Below are positions 36,280 to 46,295 of a stretch of DNA of 64,000 nt, one piece after another. Source of the stretch: Flavobacterium sp. HBTb2-11-1 (GTDB lineage Bacteria > Bacteroidota > Bacteroidia > Flavobacteriales > Flavobacteriaceae). The stretch is from NCBI RefSeq assembly GCF_009826975.1, contig NZ_WUMO01000004.1:248001-312000 (forward strand), read 5' to 3'. Every line of letters begins with the position of its first letter. Positions within the stretch are counted from its first letter, which is position 1. Both the position numbers and the translations under genes were made by a program. Below the pieces are notes generated by a model. It was not told the DNA's origin, made no database searches, and saw only the letters and a program-made list of their open reading frames with translations.

Positions 36280-37401
36280 ATGAAACAGGCGATTATAAAT
36301 GCTGTTGTACACACAGGAGAAGAAATAATAGAAAATGGAGTTGTAGTTGTAGAAAACGGAACTATTATTTCGGTGCAAAAAGAAATTCCAAACAATATCG
36401 AGACTATAGATTTGGGCGGAAATCATCTTTCAGCAGGATTTATAGATATTCAAATTAATGGTGGAGAAAAATATTATTTCAGCCAGACACCCAACGAAGA
36501 AAGCATTCAGGATATTTACGATGCTAGTATGAAATATGGCACGACGCATGTTTTACCTTGTCTAATTTCTTCGTCAAGAGAAACCATTTTAGAGGGAATT
36601 GAGGCCGTTCGCAATTACATGAAAAAACATAATAATGGTGTAATTGGAATGCATCTAGAAGGGCCTTTCTTGAATCCGCAGAGACGTGGAGCACATAGCA
36701 TCGCTCAGGTTCGAAAACCAACTGATGAAGAACTTGAAGAAATTATCAGTAAAGGAAAAGACGTTATAAAAGTCATTACCATAGCTCCAGAATGTTTTAC
36801 AGAAAAACAGTTAAATATGCTGATTGAAAGTGGTATTACTATTTCAATCGGACATTCAACAATTACGCATAAAGAAGCACAGCCTTATTTCGCAAAAGGA
36901 ATTAATCTTGTAACACATTTGTTTAATGCCATGACACAGTTCGGGCATCGTGAACCAGGTTTAGTGGGAGCCGTTTTTGAAAATGAAGAAGTCTTCGCTC
37001 CAATAATTCTAGATGGTGTTCACTGCGATTATGCAGCCGCAAAAATAGCGTACAAATTAAAACAGGATAAATTTTTCTTAATCAGCGATGCTACATTTTT
37101 AGGCAGAAAAGTTGCCAATTTTAAATGGGATAACTTTGACGCGCATCTAGTTGATGGTTTTTATAGAAACGAAGACGGAAATCTTGCCGGAGCATCAATT
37201 TCAATGACAGAAGCCGTGCAAAATGCTTATAACCATTTGCATGTTTCTCCGGACGAAGCCATAAAAATGGCAACTACAAGAGTGGCAGCGGCAATCGGTA
37301 TGAAAGAAAAAGTCGGAAAAATTAAGTCGGGTTTTCCAGCGCGTTTTGTTCAATTCGATTCTGATTTGGCTGTAATAAAGACATTAAATCTGGTTGAATA
37401 G
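36280..37401 (+). CDS. nagA: N-acetylglucosamine-6-phosphate deacetylase
   Basis: 373 residues, normal length for NagA. Amidohydrolase landmarks are present: metal ligand region HLEGPFLNPQRRGAHS, ISIGHST, THLFNAM, DGVHCDY and the catalytic Asp in LISDAT. It converts GlcNAc-6-P to glucosamine-6-P in the cytoplasm. GlcNAc-6-P is the product of MurQ, encoded about 21 kb away in the recycling locus, so the two enzymes are consecutive steps. No nagB is next to it. Confidence 0.95.
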   Translation: MKQAIINAVVHTGEEIIENGVVVVENGTIISVQKEIPNNIETIDLGGNHLSAGFIDIQINGGEKYYFSQTPNEESIQDIYDASMKYGTTHVLPCLISSSRETILEGIEAVRNYMKKHNNGVIGMHLEGPFLNPQRRGAHSIAQVRKPTDEELEEIISKGKDVIKVITIAPECFTEKQLNMLIESGITISIGHSTITHKEAQPYFAKGINLVTHLFNAMTQFGHREPGLVGAVFENEEVFAPIILDGVHCDYAAAKIAYKLKQDKFFLISDATFLGRKVANFKWDNFDAHLVDGFYRNEDGNLAGASISMTEAVQNAYNHLHVSPDEAIKMATTRVAAAIGMKEKVGKIKSGFPARFVQFDSDLAVIKTLNLVE

Positions 37402-37491
37402 CCACTTTAAAATCTAACTTTTAAGTATAGTAGGTGTTTATAAAAACTTACTTTTAGTATATTTTATATTCATATTTTTCTTGCAAACAGC

Positions 37492-37521
37492 TTGTATATA
37501 TAAAGTATATTTATAGTTTTG
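37492..37521 (+). promoter_or_regulatory. Bacteroidota-type promoter of the lipoprotein pair
   Basis: TTG at 37492-37494, a 19-nt spacer and TAGTTTTG at 37514-37521: an exact fit to the TTG/TAnnTTTG pattern. It lies 36 bp before the ATG at 37558, which supports that start. Confidence 0.75.
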
Positions 37522-37557
37522 CACGAAGATTTAACCCCAAACCTACTTTACTTACTG

Positions 37558-38772
37558 ATGAGAAAAAACACTCGCTTTTTTGTATTTGCCCTATTGGCAA
37601 GTACTATTTTTGGCTGTAGTGACGATGGAGATTCGTACAAGCCAAACTATCTGCCAACTATAGATGCCACAACTTTACCAGCAGAAAATAAACCAATGAC
37701 GATGTTTGAAGATGACGAAAGTCCTTCAAAAATGTATGACAAAACCGATCGATGGTTTCGAGTAAACGAACCACTTCAGGTTATCCAAAAAGGAAAAGAT
37801 TCTGTACAGATTTCTTTATACTCCCCAGTCGGACTTACAAATGTGAAAATCTACGCGAAACTGCCAAATTATGATAAGCGATTTGTAATCTACAGTTTTT
37901 CTAAAATACCAGCTTTTCATCGTTCATTTCATAAAATTCCATTAACTGATCAGAAAAACGATTATTTGTTAGAAACAGGAAATGCAGTAACAATTGACAA
38001 AATTGAAGGATTTTCCTCTGGTGCCATTCAATTCTCAATAGAATCAGATGACCCTTTATTTCAAAAGTTCAAAAAAATAAAATCCAATCATTTAGTTCAG
38101 TTTCATGATGGATACCACATTAATGAATTGGGCAAATTTCTTCCTATGAATCCTGTTTTGGCAAAAGAGGCCATTACTATGATTATCAATTATTCGTATG
38201 CTTTGAGCCATCCATTGTATTACAGCACATTCACCAATTTTGACAAATACAAACAAGAACAGGCTGCGGCAGCTGGAACAGGAATAAACGGAGCCTTAAA
38301 CTGGCACGGAAATGCAGATGATGTAGATGGTGTTTATGATTATTATTCTAAAGAAGAAATCGAAAAAATATATTGGAATTACTTAGACAAAAGAACCGTT
38401 TATATGGCAATGGTTGGAGGAGATTCTGCTTGGGGCGGAGGAAATCTGGCATCGCAATGGGAATCGGGTTATGTAACCGGACATTGGGTTGGAGATATGT
38501 CGGTTTGGTCGCATGAATATTCGCATCATATTGGTTTCAGCCACAGCAGCAACTTGGCAAACAGCGGAGAAGGCGGTGGGCAGCAGGGAATGCTTACTGA
38601 TTTTTATAAATATTTGATTTATCTAAATGATCTTCCCTTTACAGATCCAGATGTTTTAAAAACGTATACAAAAACAAAATATGTGACTGGAACTTATAAA
38701 AAACCAGTATTTGAAATTAAACCTAACAATCCATTTTTAGTAAAATATAAAGGCGAAGGAAAATGGAATTAA
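37558..38772 (+). CDS. Zincin-type metalloprotease lipoprotein
   Basis: 405 residues from the ATG at 37558, which opens a lipoprotein signal ending at Cys20 (ASTIFGCSDD). Near the C-terminus is HEYSHHIGFSH (from His319), an HExxHxxGxxH zinc motif of the metzincin type. The N-terminal 200 residues form a beta-rich region without a domain I recognise. I cannot name the peptidase family or substrate. It is paired with the beta-propeller lipoprotein gene that follows. Confidence 0.75.
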   Translation: MRKNTRFFVFALLASTIFGCSDDGDSYKPNYLPTIDATTLPAENKPMTMFEDDESPSKMYDKTDRWFRVNEPLQVIQKGKDSVQISLYSPVGLTNVKIYAKLPNYDKRFVIYSFSKIPAFHRSFHKIPLTDQKNDYLLETGNAVTIDKIEGFSSGAIQFSIESDDPLFQKFKKIKSNHLVQFHDGYHINELGKFLPMNPVLAKEAITMIINYSYALSHPLYYSTFTNFDKYKQEQAAAAGTGINGALNWHGNADDVDGVYDYYSKEEIEKIYWNYLDKRTVYMAMVGGDSAWGGGNLASQWESGYVTGHWVGDMSVWSHEYSHHIGFSHSSNLANSGEGGGQQGMLTDFYKYLIYLNDLPFTDPDVLKTYTKTKYVTGTYKKPVFEIKPNNPFLVKYKGEGKWN

Positions 38773-38786
38773 AATATAAACTATAC

Positions 38787-39791
38787 ATGAAACATATTCT
38801 GCCCCTGATCCTTGCGCTTTGTCTTTTTACCAATTGCAGTAAAGACGATGCGACGTCTAAAGATTATACGTATTATTATCCAACAGATGAAGCATCTATT
38901 ACCAACGAAAATATCCCAGGAAGCACAGAAGCATTTGACCCAAAAGGAATTGCATTGTCTAATGAAAAACTATACGTTGTAAACGGAAATGTTTTAGAGA
39001 TTTTTAATGCTGTGACATTAGCACACATCAAAACAATAAAAGAATATACAAAAGGCACAACGACTATTCCGCTTACAAGCCTTACTTCGGTTTCTGTTGA
39101 CAACGGCCGTATTTATTTAGGCACTACAGAATCTAGATTATTTGTTTTTGATGAAACTACAAATGCAGGAATTAGTACAGTTGGAAACGGCCAATGGTGG
39201 CAGACTTTCGTGCACGTTTTTGGTGTTGTGGCTAAAGACGGATTGGTATTTGTGAAAGAAAAAGAAAAAAGCATAAAAGTTTTTGAAACTTCCCAAATAA
39301 CAGAAACAAGCGACTGGAATTTAAAGCCTATTGCCAAACTAAATACTCTTAACGGATATACTGAAATATATTCAATGGATGTTTTAGACGGAAACTTGGT
39401 TGTAGGTGGGAGAGATGCAAAAAGTTATCTGCAGTATAATATTGCTAAAATTAAAGCCAATGCCGCAAATTCGCTTACAACTCCTATTGAGCCAGAAAAA
39501 GTGCAATTTGTAGACATAAAACCAATTGCAGTATCTTTCAGTAAAGATTTTGCCGTTACTTCAGAAAATGTTGGAAGCGTGTCTTATTTAAAATTGTATC
39601 CAAAAGCAGATTTTATAAAGATGAACTACAAAGCTGTTCTAAGCGTTTCTGATATTTTAGGACAAAATGCTTTTGGTACTATTGTCGGTACAGCCCAGCT
39701 TGACGACCGTATCTTTTTATCTGATAATACGAATAAGAAAATCAGAGTGATTAAACTTAACAAATCTACAATCGCAGAACAAAACAATTAG
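38787..39791 (+). CDS. Lipoprotein with a predicted beta-propeller
   Basis: 334 residues from the ATG at 38787, chosen for its lipoprotein signal (Cys17 in LCLFTNCSKDD); the in-frame ATG at 38763 overlaps the previous gene. Repeated units such as IALSNEKLYVVNGN, SVDNGRIYLGTTESRLFVF and MDVLDGNLVVGGRD suggest a YncE- or NHL-like propeller. Function unknown. It starts 14 bp after the metalloprotease gene and the two share one promoter and one terminator, so they probably work together. Confidence 0.75.
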   Translation: MKHILPLILALCLFTNCSKDDATSKDYTYYYPTDEASITNENIPGSTEAFDPKGIALSNEKLYVVNGNVLEIFNAVTLAHIKTIKEYTKGTTTIPLTSLTSVSVDNGRIYLGTTESRLFVFDETTNAGISTVGNGQWWQTFVHVFGVVAKDGLVFVKEKEKSIKVFETSQITETSDWNLKPIAKLNTLNGYTEIYSMDVLDGNLVVGGRDAKSYLQYNIAKIKANAANSLTTPIEPEKVQFVDIKPIAVSFSKDFAVTSENVGSVSYLKLYPKADFIKMNYKAVLSVSDILGQNAFGTIVGTAQLDDRIFLSDNTNKKIRVIKLNKSTIAEQNN

Positions 39792-39810
39792 TTTTAAACA
39801 CCAATATTTA

Positions 39811-39850
39811 AAAATCCAAATTCCAAACTAATTGGGATTTGGATTTTTTT
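39811..39850 (+). terminator. Terminator of the lipoprotein pair
   Basis: AAAATCCAAATTCC (39811-39824) pairs with GGGATTTGGATTTT (39834-39847) with one wobble, followed by further T residues. It begins 20 bp after the stop at 39791. Confidence 0.85.
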
Positions 39851-39971
39851 TTGAATTGAAATAAGATCTGGGAATTGGAATTTTCAAAATTGGAATTTAG
39901 ATTTTAAAGGTTTGAATTTTAAAATAACCTATTACATTGATAGGGAAATAAAAGTTTTAACGAATTATAGG

Positions 39972-40000
39972 TTAAAATTAGAAATAACTAATTAAATTTG
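39972..40000 (+). promoter_or_regulatory. Promoter of the metNIQ leader transcript
   Basis: TAAATTTG at 39993-40000 matches TAnnTTTG, with TTA at 39972-39974 (near TTG) 18 nt upstream. The expected start is about 40004-40006. That places the whole leader ORF and the attenuator hairpin on the mRNA ahead of metN. Confidence 0.65.
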
Positions 40001-40029
40001 CACTCGCTATGAAGAAAGAGAACCAGAAA

Positions 40030-40098
40030 ATGAATAATTATTATCATTGCAGTATGATGTGCTGTAATGCTGTAATGGTGTTTATTGATCTGGCTTAA
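40030..40098 (+). CDS. Candidate Cys/Met-rich leader peptide of metNIQ
   Basis: A 22-codon ORF rich in sulfur amino acids: residues 6-12 are HCSMMCC (codons 40045-40065), with Met1 and a further Met at residue 16. An in-frame ATG at 40009 would give 29 residues, but it lies only a few bases from the predicted RNA start. The ORF ends 26 bp before an intrinsic terminator that in turn ends 18 bp before the metN ATG. Its last codons contain GGCTT (40092-40096), which can pair with AAGCC in the terminator's left arm (40128-40132). A ribosome stalled at the Cys/Met codons would leave that segment free. A tandem GCTGTAAT repeat (40061-40077) overlaps the core codons. Confidence 0.65.
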   Translation: MNNYYHCSMMCCNAVMVFIDLA

Positions 40099-40124
40099 TA
40101 TATAAAATGATAAAATTTATTTCG

Positions 40125-40161
40125 AAAAAGCCTTTCAAACTTATTTATGAAAGGCTTTTTT
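40125..40161 (+). terminator. Attenuator-type terminator before metN
   Basis: AAAAAGCCTTTCA (40125-40137) pairs perfectly with TGAAAGGCTTTTT (40148-40160) around a 10-nt loop, with a T run. It lies between the leader ORF and metN, so unless it is bypassed it should prevent metNIQ transcription. Confidence 0.85.
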
Positions 40162-40179
40162 GTTTTTAAACTGTAAAAA

Positions 40180-41211
40180 ATGATTGAATTAAAAAATGTA
40201 ACCAAAACGTTTCATCAGAAAGACAGAATTGTTGCTGCTTTATCTGATGTCTCTTTAAAGGTTCCTGAGGGAAAAATTTTTGGTGTAATTGGAACTTCCG
40301 GAGCGGGAAAAAGTACTTTGATTCGCTGCGTGAACTTGTTGGAAAGGCCAACTTCTGGCGAAATTATCGTTGATGGCAAATCTTTAATGCAATTATCAAA
40401 CGCTGAATTGGCGATTGAAAGAAGACAAATCGGAATGATTTTTCAGCATTTTAACTTGCTTTCTTCAAGAACAGTTTTTGATAATGTGGCTTTTCCATTG
40501 GAATTAACTGGAACTTCAAAAAGCGAAATTAAAAAGCGTGTTTTAGAATTACTGCAATTGGTTGGTTTGGCAGAAAAGGCAAACGATTATCCGGCAAGTC
40601 TTTCTGGTGGACAAAAACAAAGAGTCGCGATTGCAAGAACTTTAGCCAATAATCCGAAAGTGCTTTTGTCTGATGAAGCTACAAGTGCGCTTGATCCTGC
40701 CACAACAAGATCGATTTTGAACTTATTGAAAGACATCAACAAACGTCTGAACATTACCGTTTTGCTGATTACGCACCAAATGGAAGTGGTAAAATCGATT
40801 TGTGATGAAGTTGCGGTTATCAGTCACGGAAAATTGATAGAGCAGGGAAGTGTGGGCGAAATCTTTGCAGATCCGAAACATGAACTGACAAAAGAATTTA
40901 TTTCTTCTTCGCTTCATATCGAGATTCCGTCTGTTTATCAGGAAAAATTGCAAAAAGATGACAACGGTAATTTGAATCCATTATTAAAACTGGAAATGAC
41001 AGGAAAATCAGTTAACGAGCCTGTTATTTCAGAAGTCTCAAGACTTTTTGATACCGATTTCAAAATTGTCAGCGCGCAAATGGATCAGGCTGGCGAGGTT
41101 AATTTTGGCGTGATGCTGATCGAACTTTCAGGAAAACGCGAAAATTACGATGCGGCGATTCAATATTTTAATTCAAAACACATTAAAACAGAAATTTTAG
41201 GTTATGTCTGA
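40180..41211 (+). CDS. metN: Methionine ABC transporter ATP-binding protein
   Basis: 343 residues. ABC ATPase with Walker [10 protein letters not shown], signature LSGGQKQR, Walker [13 protein letters not shown] and switch His in LLITHQ. The C-terminal 100 residues form a NIL/ACT-like domain ([19 protein letters not shown]), the methionine-sensing module of MetN that allows inhibition by internal methionine. The permease gene overlaps its 3' end by 8 bp. It is preceded by the leader ORF and terminator described separately. Confidence 0.94.
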   Translation: MIELKNVTKTFHQKDRIVAALSDVSLKVPEGKIFGVIGTSGAGKSTLIRCVNLLERPTSGEIIVDGKSLMQLSNAELAIERRQIGMIFQHFNLLSSRTVFDNVAFPLELTGTSKSEIKKRVLELLQLVGLAEKANDYPASLSGGQKQRVAIARTLANNPKVLLSDEATSALDPATTRSILNLLKDINKRLNITVLLITHQMEVVKSICDEVAVISHGKLIEQGSVGEIFADPKHELTKEFISSSLHIEIPSVYQEKLQKDDNGNLNPLLKLEMTGKSVNEPVISEVSRLFDTDFKIVSAQMDQAGEVNFGVMLIELSGKRENYDAAIQYFNSKHIKTEILGYV

Positions 41212-41857
41212 TTCTCTTATAGATTTATTGTTAAAAGGAACATGGGAAACCATTGTTATGACTTTTGTATCGGGCTTTTTCGGTTTTTTATTAGGACTTC
41301 CAACAGGAATTTTATTGTTCTTGACTCGTAAAAATCAGATTCTGGACCAACCCGTTTTAAACAGAACATTATCAGTTATAGTAAATGTTTTTCGTTCCAT
41401 TCCATTCATTATTTTGATCGTTTGGATGATTCCGTTTACACGTGCTATTGTTGGCACTTCAATTGGCGTTAGTGCAGCTTTGGTTCCGTTGAGCATTGGT
41501 GCAGCGCCATTTATTGCCCGTTTGGTAGAAAACAGTTTGTTGAGCCTTCCGTCTGGATTAATCGAAGCAGCAAGAGCATTGGGTGCAACTCCTTTGCAAA
41601 TTGTGTACAAAGTATTATTGCCAGAAGCTCTTCCTTCTTTAATCAATGCAGCTTCTATTACTTTAATTACCCTTGTCGGATATTCTGCAATGGGCGGAGC
41701 TGTTGGAGCAGGTGGTTTAGGGCAAGTCGGTTATCAGTACGGATATATTGGATATGATGCCGTGACCATGAATTCGGTTTTGGCATTATTGGTCATTTTG
41801 GTATTCGCGATTCAGTTTGCTGGAGACCGATTATCAAAGCGATTCGATCATAGATAA
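41204..41857 (+). CDS. metI: Methionine ABC transporter permease
   Basis: 217 residues with five predicted membrane helices and the EAA loop [27 protein letters not shown] (given here only by its ends at about residues 123-150) that contacts the ATPase. [23 protein letters not shown] is likewise typical of MetI at about residues 168-190. The gene starts inside the 3' end of metN, implying coupled translation, and is followed by metQ after 43 bp. Confidence 0.94.
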   Translation: MSDSLIDLLLKGTWETIVMTFVSGFFGFLLGLPTGILLFLTRKNQILDQPVLNRTLSVIVNVFRSIPFIILIVWMIPFTRAIVGTSIGVSAALVPLSIGAAPFIARLVENSLLSLPSGLIEAARALGATPLQIVYKVLLPEALPSLINAASITLITLVGYSAMGGAVGAGGLGQVGYQYGYIGYDAVTMNSVLALLVILVFAIQFAGDRLSKRFDHR

Positions 41858-41900
41858 TCAATTAAAAATTTAGAATTAAAAATTAAAAAATAGAACAATC

Positions 41901-42713
41901 ATGAAATTAAATATTTTAAAAACTGCCGGGATATTTGCTTTGTCTTTTGTTTTGGTTAATTGCGGAAATAAAAAAAACAACGATCCACATTTTATAAAAG
42001 TGGGTGTGGCATCGGGACCAGAATTAAAAGTGGCTGAAGCGGCTAAAAAAGTGGCAAAAGAAAAATTCGGATTGGAAGTAGAATTGGTTTCGTTTAACGA
42101 CTACGTAATTCCAAATGAAGCTTTAAGCCAAGGTGATATCGATGCAAATGCTTTTCAGCACAAACCATATTTAGACGAGCAGTCTAAACAAAGAGGCTAC
42201 AAATTGGCCATTATCGGAAATACATTTGTATACCCGATTGCAGCTTATTCTAAAAAAATAAAAAGTCTTTCTGAATTGAAAAACGAAAGCACGATTATTA
42301 TTCCAAATGATCCAACAAACGGCGGACGTTCTTTACTACTTTTACAGAAAAACGGATTATTGAAACTAAAAGAAGGTGTTGGTTTATTGCCAAAAGTAAC
42401 AGATATCGTAAGCAATCCTAAAAATTTAAAAATTTTAGAGTTAGAAGCGCCTCAATTGCCTCGAGCTTTAGACGACCAGAATGTTTCTATCGCGATCATC
42501 AACAATACTTTTGCGTCTGCAGCTGGATTGGTTCCTTCGCGTGACGCTTTGTTTGTTGAAGATAAAGATTCACCTTATGTAAATTTGGTCGTAAGCCGTG
42601 AAGACAATAAAAACGAAGAAAAAGTAAAACAGTTTTTACAAGCTTTTCAATCTCCAGAAGTGGAAAAAGCAGCTGAACGCGAGTTTAAAGGCGGTGCTGT
42701 AAGAGGCTGGTAA
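41901..42713 (+). CDS. metQ: Methionine-binding lipoprotein
   Basis: 270 residues. Lipoprotein signal with Cys21 (SFVLVNCGNKK) and the NlpA/MetQ fold: VSFNDYVIPNEALSQGDIDANAFQH, IAAYSKKIKSL and PNDPTNGGRSLLLLQ. It captures methionine (D or L) and delivers it to MetI/MetN. Completes the metNIQ operon, which ends at a long hairpin with eight T. Confidence 0.94.
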   Translation: MKLNILKTAGIFALSFVLVNCGNKKNNDPHFIKVGVASGPELKVAEAAKKVAKEKFGLEVELVSFNDYVIPNEALSQGDIDANAFQHKPYLDEQSKQRGYKLAIIGNTFVYPIAAYSKKIKSLSELKNESTIIIPNDPTNGGRSLLLLQKNGLLKLKEGVGLLPKVTDIVSNPKNLKILELEAPQLPRALDDQNVSIAIINNTFASAAGLVPSRDALFVEDKDSPYVNLVVSREDNKNEEKVKQFLQAFQSPEVEKAAEREFKGGAVRGW

Positions 42714-42727
42714 TTTTTTTTAAGTTA

Positions 42728-42872
42728 TGAATTATGAGTTATGAATTATGAGTGTGATGACACTTGTAATTCATAGCTCATTTTTTTTGTCGTATAGCAT
42801 ATATTCAAACATAGCCCGTGGTTTCACCACGGTAAACACAATGTTATTTCATAACTCATAACTCATAATTCA
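42728..42872. repeat. Nested inverted repeats after metQ
   Basis: Outer arms of 24 bp (42728-42751 and 42849-42872) are inverted copies with one mismatch, built from tandem ATGAATTATGAGTT-like units. Inside lie the metQ terminator and a palindrome CCGTGGT-TTC-ACCACGG at 42816-42832. This resembles a miniature dispersed element that has been co-opted as a terminator. Confidence 0.7.
42734..42788 (+). terminator. metNIQ terminator
   Basis: A 21-pair stem (42734-42754 with 42761-42781) with three mismatches or wobbles, followed by eight T. It begins 21 bp after the metQ stop. Confidence 0.75.
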
Positions 42873-42957
42873 CAATTATATAAAACAAACTGTTGATTTT
42901 GTAAGGCTTACGTTTTTTGGTTGAACTAAATTAGAGTTCAATTTTAAAGCAAAAGCC

Positions 42958-43737
42958 ATGAGATCAATTTGGACAGGTTCGGTAAGTTTTGGATTAATTA
43001 ATATTCCGATAAAAATGTTTTCGGCGGTGCAGGAAAGCAGTTTGGATATGGACATGCTTGATGCAAAAGATCACGCCAATATCAAGTTTAAGCGTGTCAA
43101 TGAAGACACAGGAAAAGAAGTAGATTTTGCCAATATCGTAAAAGGGTATAATCTTGAAGGCAAATATGTTATTCTGGAAGATTCCGATTTTGAAGCTGCA
43201 GATGCCATTAAAACCAAAACAATCGATATTGAAAGTTTTGCTTTCGAAAAAGAAATTGAAAGTATTTATTATGAACAGCCGTATTATCTAGAACCCGATA
43301 AAGGCGCAATGAATGCGTATGGATTGCTTCGTGACGCGCTTGAAGCTTCAGGAAAAGTTGGTGTAACAAGATTTGTGTTGCGAAACAAAGAAAGTCTGGC
43401 TATTTTAAAACCATACAAAAATGTCATTGTTTTAAACCGAATTCGTTTTGAACAGGAAATTAGAAGTACGGATGAATTAAAGCTTCCGCCAATGTCCAAA
43501 AAGTCTACAAAAGAAATGGACATGGCCGAAAAACTAATCGATCAGCTTACCGAGAAATTTGATATTTCTGGTTTTAAAGACGAATATACCGCCAAACTTT
43601 TGGATATCATTAAAAAGAAAGCCAAAGGAAAACTCAAAAAAACTGCTCCAAAACTAAAAGTCGTACACAAACAAAGCGACGACTTAATGGAAATGCTGAA
43701 AGCCAGTTTGGAAACCAAAAAGAAAAAATCTTCTTAA
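42958..43737 (+). CDS. ku: Ku protein (non-homologous end joining)
   Basis: 259 residues, normal for bacterial Ku. [21 protein letters not shown] is the family opening (positions 1-21) and the beta-barrel core includes [14 protein letters not shown] and [17 protein letters not shown] Lys-rich tail follows ([13 protein letters not shown]). Ku homodimers ring DNA ends and recruit LigD, which is encoded convergently with a 4-bp overlap at the stop codons. Confidence 0.96.
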   Translation: MRSIWTGSVSFGLINIPIKMFSAVQESSLDMDMLDAKDHANIKFKRVNEDTGKEVDFANIVKGYNLEGKYVILEDSDFEAADAIKTKTIDIESFAFEKEIESIYYEQPYYLEPDKGAMNAYGLLRDALEASGKVGVTRFVLRNKESLAILKPYKNVIVLNRIRFEQEIRSTDELKLPPMSKKSTKEMDMAEKLIDQLTEKFDISGFKDEYTAKLLDIIKKKAKGKLKKTAPKLKVVHKQSDDLMEMLKASLETKKKKSS

Positions 43738-46295
43738 ACGTTTTGATTTTCTTCTAGTTTGTGAATAATCTTTTTAATATCGGCTCCTTTTGATAAAACG
43801 GGAGTCCACAAATCTCCTTTTTTCTCAAAACGTTTCAAGACATTTTTGATGGTAAATTGCGACGGATGCAGTTTTTCACCCACTTCGCTCCATTCAAGAG
43901 GCGTAGAAACTGTCGCGCCAGGTTTTGGTCGAACAGAATACGGCGCCGCTAAAGTTTGCCCACGTCGGTTTTGCAAGAAATCGATGTACAGTTTATTTTT
44001 TCTCTTTTTGATGCTTCTTTCAATCGAAGTAATATCTGGAAGTCTGGATTGCACTTCTTTTGCTATTAATTCGCCAAGAATTTTTATCGAATCATAATCA
44101 TATTTCGCGCCAAGCGGAATATAAATATGCAGTCCAGAAGCACCCGAAGTTTTACATAAACATTCGGTTTCCAATTCGTCTAAAACTTCTTTCACCACCA
44201 AAGCGGTTGTTATCACAGGAGAAAAATCATTTCCTGCAGGATCCAAATCAATTACCAGCCAATCTGGATTCTGAATGTGTTTGGTTGTCGAGTTCCACGG
44301 ATTCATTTCTATACAGCCCAAATTTGCCATATAAAGCAATGTTTCTTTATTATTACATATCAGATAATCGATGTCGGCATTATTAGATTCTGAGAAGACT
44401 TTTTTGGTTTTGAGCCATTTCGGAATTTTATCTACATCAACATCTTTCTGATAGAAGCTTGGCGAATCAATTCCGTTAGGAAAACGATTCATCGATTCTG
44501 GACGGTCTTTTAAATAAGGCAGAATCAATTCTGAAACTTCATTATAATAATGAATAATATCGCCCTTAGTGATACCGTCTTTTGGGAAATAGACTTTGTT
44601 TTGATTAGTAAGATGCAAAACTGTTTTTCCGACTTTTAAATCGTAATCGTTTTCTGTTTTTTCCTTTTTATTTTCTGGTGTAATTGTCATTTCATCTGAA
44701 TTTAGTTGAGTTGAATCGTCTTTTGGGAATGATAACAAAACTTCCTCTGCTTTTTTATCAATTCGATTTCCGAGGTAAACGGGATGTCTTAAATGCTGGT
44801 CTTGAGTCCATTCTGAAAATTTAACTTGACACACCACTTTTGGCTTTACCCATTGAATTTTATCACGTATCGGAATTTTTTCGTCAAGCGGAGATTTGGC
44901 TGTAAATAGCGGCTCTAGTTTGTTGTATAAATCTTTCAGCGTGGTTTCTGTAAAACCGGTGCCACATTTGCCAATATACTGCAGTTTTTTGCCATCGTAT
45001 TGTCCGAGTAAAAGAGCGCCAAAATATTTTCTGGAATTTCTCGGCTCGGTAATCCCGATTATGATGGCTTCTTCTTCATTTGCGGTTTTTATTTTGAGCC
45101 AGTTTGTGCTTCTTCGATTTATAGTGTAAGTACTGTCTGCTCTTTTGGCAATAATGCCTTCAGTTTTATTTTTAACGGCTTTTTCAAATTGTTTAATTCC
45201 GTCGCCAACGGTATGTTCAGAATAAAAAACATTAGAAAAAGGATATTTATTAAAGAGAATTTTGAGCAGTTCTTTTCTTTCCAATAAAGAGAGTTCCGTA
45301 ATGAGATTTCCATCCAAATTCAATAAATCAAAAACATAATATTTTAGATTCCCGATTCCTGTTTTCATATAATTTTGAAGCAGCTGAAAATCGGCTCTTC
45401 CAGCATCATTTTCTACTACAATTTCGCCATCCAAAACGACAGTGTGGTCAATTTTTTTTAAGTCTTCGGCAATGGGTTTGAAATTAGCATTAAAAGAAAG
45501 TTCATTTCTGCTGAATAAATCGACCTTTTGGGCATTAATAACGGCAATCGTTCTATAGCCATCGTATTTATTTTCAAAAATCCATTCGTCATCATCAAAA
45601 GGTTTTTCGCGTACGCTGGCAAGCATGGGTTTTAAAAATTCGGCGATGTCAGCTTTTGGGGTGGACTTTTTTTTTACTGCTTTTTTCTCAGCGGTTTTCT
45701 CTTCAGTTTTTGAAACGAGCTTTTCAGATTTTTCTACCAATTGCTCCAAACTTCTTTTAGAAATAACTGATTTGTTTTTTTCTAATATGTCTTCAGAAGA
45801 AGCATATTTATCCTCTTTTTTGATAAGAAGCCAAGCGTTTTCTTGTTTTCCGTGAAGTTTAACCAGCGAAAATTCTCCTTTTAGTTTTTTGCCTTTTAGA
45901 ACAAAGCTTAAACGTCCTTTTGCGAGATCGCTCAATAATTGCTTTTCATCAGAATCTGTTTTCTCATCAGAAGTATAAGTTCCATTATCCCATACAATCA
46001 CATTTCCTGCGCCGTAATTTCCTTCTGGAATGGTGCCTTCAAAATCTTTATAGCTGTACGGATGATCTTCGACCATCATAGCCAAACGTTTCACTTCAGG
46101 ATCCATTGACGGGCCTTTTGGAACTGCCCAGCTTTTTAACACACCATCCATCTCTAACCTAAAATCGTAATGAAGATGTGACGCGGCATGTTTCTGCACG
46201 ACAAAAATTAGCTCGCTTGCTGATTTTTCGATTTTTCCTTTCGGTTCACGCGTTTGTTTAAAATCTCTTTTCTGATTGTATTTAGACAGTGACAT
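43734..46295 (-). CDS. ligD: ATP-dependent DNA ligase D (PE-LIG-POL)
   Basis: 853 residues with all three LigD modules. N-terminal 3'-phosphoesterase (about 30-160, [18 protein letters not shown]), central ATP-dependent ligase with the nucleotidyl lysine Lys243 in FENKYDGYR, and a C-terminal primase-like polymerase (about 560-850) with [10 protein letters not shown]. The linker at about 165-215 is Lys/Glu-rich and may be flexible. Order PE-LIG-POL differs from the POL-first order in Mycobacterium but occurs in other phyla. The start overlaps the upstream membrane-protein gene by 14 bp. Confidence 0.95.
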   Translation of the reverse strand: MSLSKYNQKRDFKQTREPKGKIEKSASELIFVVQKHAASHLHYDFRLEMDGVLKSWAVPKGPSMDPEVKRLAMMVEDHPYSYKDFEGTIPEGNYGAGNVIVWDNGTYTSDEKTDSDEKQLLSDLAKGRLSFVLKGKKLKGEFSLVKLHGKQENAWLLIKKEDKYASSEDILEKNKSVISKRSLEQLVEKSEKLVSKTEEKTAEKKAVKKKSTPKADIAEFLKPMLASVREKPFDDDEWIFENKYDGYRTIAVINAQKVDLFSRNELSFNANFKPIAEDLKKIDHTVVLDGEIVVENDAGRADFQLLQNYMKTGIGNLKYYVFDLLNLDGNLITELSLLERKELLKILFNKYPFSNVFYSEHTVGDGIKQFEKAVKNKTEGIIAKRADSTYTINRRSTNWLKIKTANEEEAIIIGITEPRNSRKYFGALLLGQYDGKKLQYIGKCGTGFTETTLKDLYNKLEPLFTAKSPLDEKIPIRDKIQWVKPKVVCQVKFSEWTQDQHLRHPVYLGNRIDKKAEEVLLSFPKDDSTQLNSDEMTITPENKKEKTENDYDLKVGKTVLHLTNQNKVYFPKDGITKGDIIHYYNEVSELILPYLKDRPESMNRFPNGIDSPSFYQKDVDVDKIPKWLKTKKVFSESNNADIDYLICNNKETLLYMANLGCIEMNPWNSTTKHIQNPDWLVIDLDPAGNDFSPVITTALVVKEVLDELETECLCKTSGASGLHIYIPLGAKYDYDSIKILGELIAKEVQSRLPDITSIERSIKKRKNKLYIDFLQNRRGQTLAAPYSVRPKPGATVSTPLEWSEVGEKLHPSQFTIKNVLKRFEKKGDLWTPVLSKGADIKKIIHKLEENQNV

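Noticed and set aside
40004..40179. SAM or other methionine-related riboswitch
   Set aside because: The leader is short, largely occupied by the small ORF, and lacks the multi-helix core of the SAM riboswitches I know; only one strong hairpin, the terminator, is seen.
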